Below are positions 57,458 to 58,500 of a DNA stretch of 58,500 nt, one piece after another. Made by a program: the position numbers and the translations under genes. The stretch covers positions 1 to 58,500 of the forward strand of contig JAUCGB010000012.1 of assembly GCA_030377895.1 (NCBI GenBank), given 5' to 3'. Position 1 is the stretch's first letter, and every line of letters starts with the position of its first letter. The notes beneath the pieces were generated by a model, which was given only the letters and a program-made list of their open reading frames with translations, ran no database searches and was not told where the DNA came from. This stretch comes from Anaerolineales bacterium HSG24. GTDB taxonomy: Bacteria; Chloroflexota; Anaerolineae; 4572-78; J111.

Positions 57458-58500
57458 TCAATCAATCTCTAAGTGTTGAATAAGTCGCTCGATTTTGGTG
57501 AAGATGGCGTGAAATGCCTCAAACTCGGTTTTGTCTAAGGTGGGGACAATCTGCTCGGCGAAGGCTTTTTTGTTGCCCTTGATTTGATGAGCCGCTGAGT
57601 CTTCAATCGTGAATTGTTTGGTTACACTGCCAACCTTTACTGACTTTTGTTGGGCTACCAACTCCAACCCTTTACCATCGGATGTTTTCATTGCCAACAC
57701 TGCATCGGAGAAAAGGTACTCAATACAGAGATTCTCAAACTCAGCATGCCGTTCCCGACCTTGGGGAATGGGAAGCAAGAAGGCCGCGGCTTTTTTGTTG
57801 CGGGCGATTTTGGCTTGCAAAGCGGCATCTTCTGATAAGAAATTCTTAGGAAGCTGATTATATCCCTTTTTAATCCCCTCGGAATCACGGTCAAATAGAC
57901 CAATCACAAGCTGTGGACTATCTGCCCGAACCGCGCGGATGATTTTTGTGAGAGAGCCAACGCCTGCCGCGCCAAACTTCTGATTGTCAGGTATTAAACT
58001 TATAATGCGGAAGGGCATGGTTTCATCGCCATATAGTTTTTGCCATGCTGTCTGCAAAATTACCATATCAGTTTTGCCCTCCACATAAACCACCGGCTGA
58101 CTGTTTTGCGCCAACTCCTGTTCCAGTTGCTCGATGACCGAATCGGTGGGCGGTTCGATTTTGCGAATGACGGTTAGAAACAGAGGCAGTTTGCGTATCG
58201 CCAGTTTTTCCTTGACCGCTTCTTCCGTTTCTGCTGATTCGATCACCCCATGATTGATGACCGCTACATATTGGCCCATGTAGTTGGCTCGGAGTTGTTC
58301 TAAATTGTCCTCTATCCAAACTTCATCTTTGAGGTTGCCGCGTTGAGTAACCGCCTCCATCGCTTCTTGAATCGATTTATCTACCATCGCGAATATATTG
58401 TCGCGCCAATTTTTGGAGATATAATCAGTAACCCCCAATTTAAACGCATCCCGACAATGTCGAACATTATCATTGGCGGTCAAGATGATGACAATAGAGG
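57458..58500 (-). CDS. REC-DUF5678-TOPRIM protein, 5' end outside window
   Basis: The frame runs off the right edge, so the N-terminus is missing. What is seen: the last third of a receiver domain (SIVIILTANDN then AFKLGVTDYISKN, the beta4 to beta5 end with its lysine), a short DUF5678-like domain (LEQLRANYMGQYVAVINHGVIES), then a TOPRIM/OLD-like domain with VYVEGKTDMVIL (catalytic glutamate) and VIGLFDRDSEG (DxD). A helical C-terminus follows. TOPRIM domains occur in topoisomerases, primases, OLD nucleases and RNase M5. A receiver controlling a TOPRIM output is unusual. It is 22 bases upstream of recX on the same strand. Confidence 0.6.
   Translation of the reverse strand, partial: SIVIILTANDNVRHCRDAFKLGVTDYISKNWRDNIFAMVDKSIQEAMEAVTQRGNLKDEVWIEDNLEQLRANYMGQYVAVINHGVIESAETEEAVKEKLAIRKLPLFLTVIRKIEPPTDSVIEQLEQELAQNSQPVVYVEGKTDMVILQTAWQKLYGDETMPFRIISLIPDNQKFGAAGVGSLTKIIRAVRADSPQLVIGLFDRDSEGIKKGYNQLPKNFLSEDAALQAKIARNKKAAAFLLPIPQGRERHAEFENLCIEYLFSDAVLAMKTSDGKGLELVAQQKSVKVGSVTKQFTIEDSAAHQIKGNKKAFAEQIVPTLDKTEFEAFHAIFTKIERLIQHLEID

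Noticed and set aside
1..58500. tRNA or rRNA genes
   Set aside because: None of the intergenic stretches examined shows a cloverleaf with the GGTTCGAATCC-type T arm or an rRNA core motif.

Overview
The window is a stretch of bacterial chromosome, or chromosome-like replicon, of moderate GC. It carries housekeeping genes (panB, panE, hemA, moeA, map, mdh, recX, khpA) interleaved with accessory islands and many dispersed palindromic repeats. My best guess is a filamentous Chloroflexota (Anaerolineae-like). The reasons are an isopentenyl phosphate kinase (a family known from archaea and some Chloroflexota), a two-propeller WD40 lipoprotein, the Uma2, DUF4350 and PTPS-related membrane families, several likely TTG starts, and no outer-membrane genes. 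This placement is an inference; there is no rRNA gene in the window. I saw no tRNA gene and no CRISPR array.

Layout. 0.4-5.4 kb: a DUF2185/Imm33-like protein, the pantothenate pair panB-panE, and a compact restriction-modification operon (XRE controller, NotI-like endonuclease, D12-class adenine methylase). 5.5-12 kb: a PLP decarboxylase, an rRNA methyltransferase overlapping a REC-GAF-PAS histidine kinase and its response regulator, then khpA. 12.2-18.3 kb: a replicon-like module. A ParB-like protein and a ParA lie next to a replication initiator that has a DnaA_N-like C-terminus and about 15 iteron-like repeats inside its own gene. A promoter-RNA-terminator unit of about 120 nt follows, then an ExeA-like AAA ATPase and a small DNA-binding protein whose stop codon lies in an array of eight 8-bp repeats. 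18.4-31.6 kb: ordinary genes, nearly all on the minus strand (TPR protein, methyltransferase, ParB-fold protein, adenosine deaminase, flotillin-like protein, PLP enzyme, Wzt-like ABC ATPase, HAD phosphatase, hemA, moeA). 31.6-40 kb: an AT-richer accessory island (WD40 lipoprotein, amidohydrolase, MITE-like element, small unknown genes, a nucleotidyltransferase pair, a broken AbiGi-like gene, Uma2). 40-58.5 kb: isopentenyl phosphate kinase, map, a GT2 glycosyltransferase and a large membrane protein, a Tyr/Asn-rich secreted protein, a DEAD-box helicase, a MenE-like ligase, sppA with a DUF4350 protein, fabL-like, mdh, recX, and an incomplete REC-DUF5678-TOPRIM protein running off the end.

The most interesting parts are three. 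First, the 12.2-18.3 kb module looks like a plasmid or chromid origin with an origin inside the initiator gene, partition genes on one side, a structured RNA, and a second candidate protein/DNA-repeat pair on the other side. Second, at least seven families of short palindromic elements are nested in one another; two copies of one family show perfect 8-bp target duplications, and element arms supply the stop codons of three genes. Third, the receiver-TOPRIM fusion at the right edge is an unusual domain combination.
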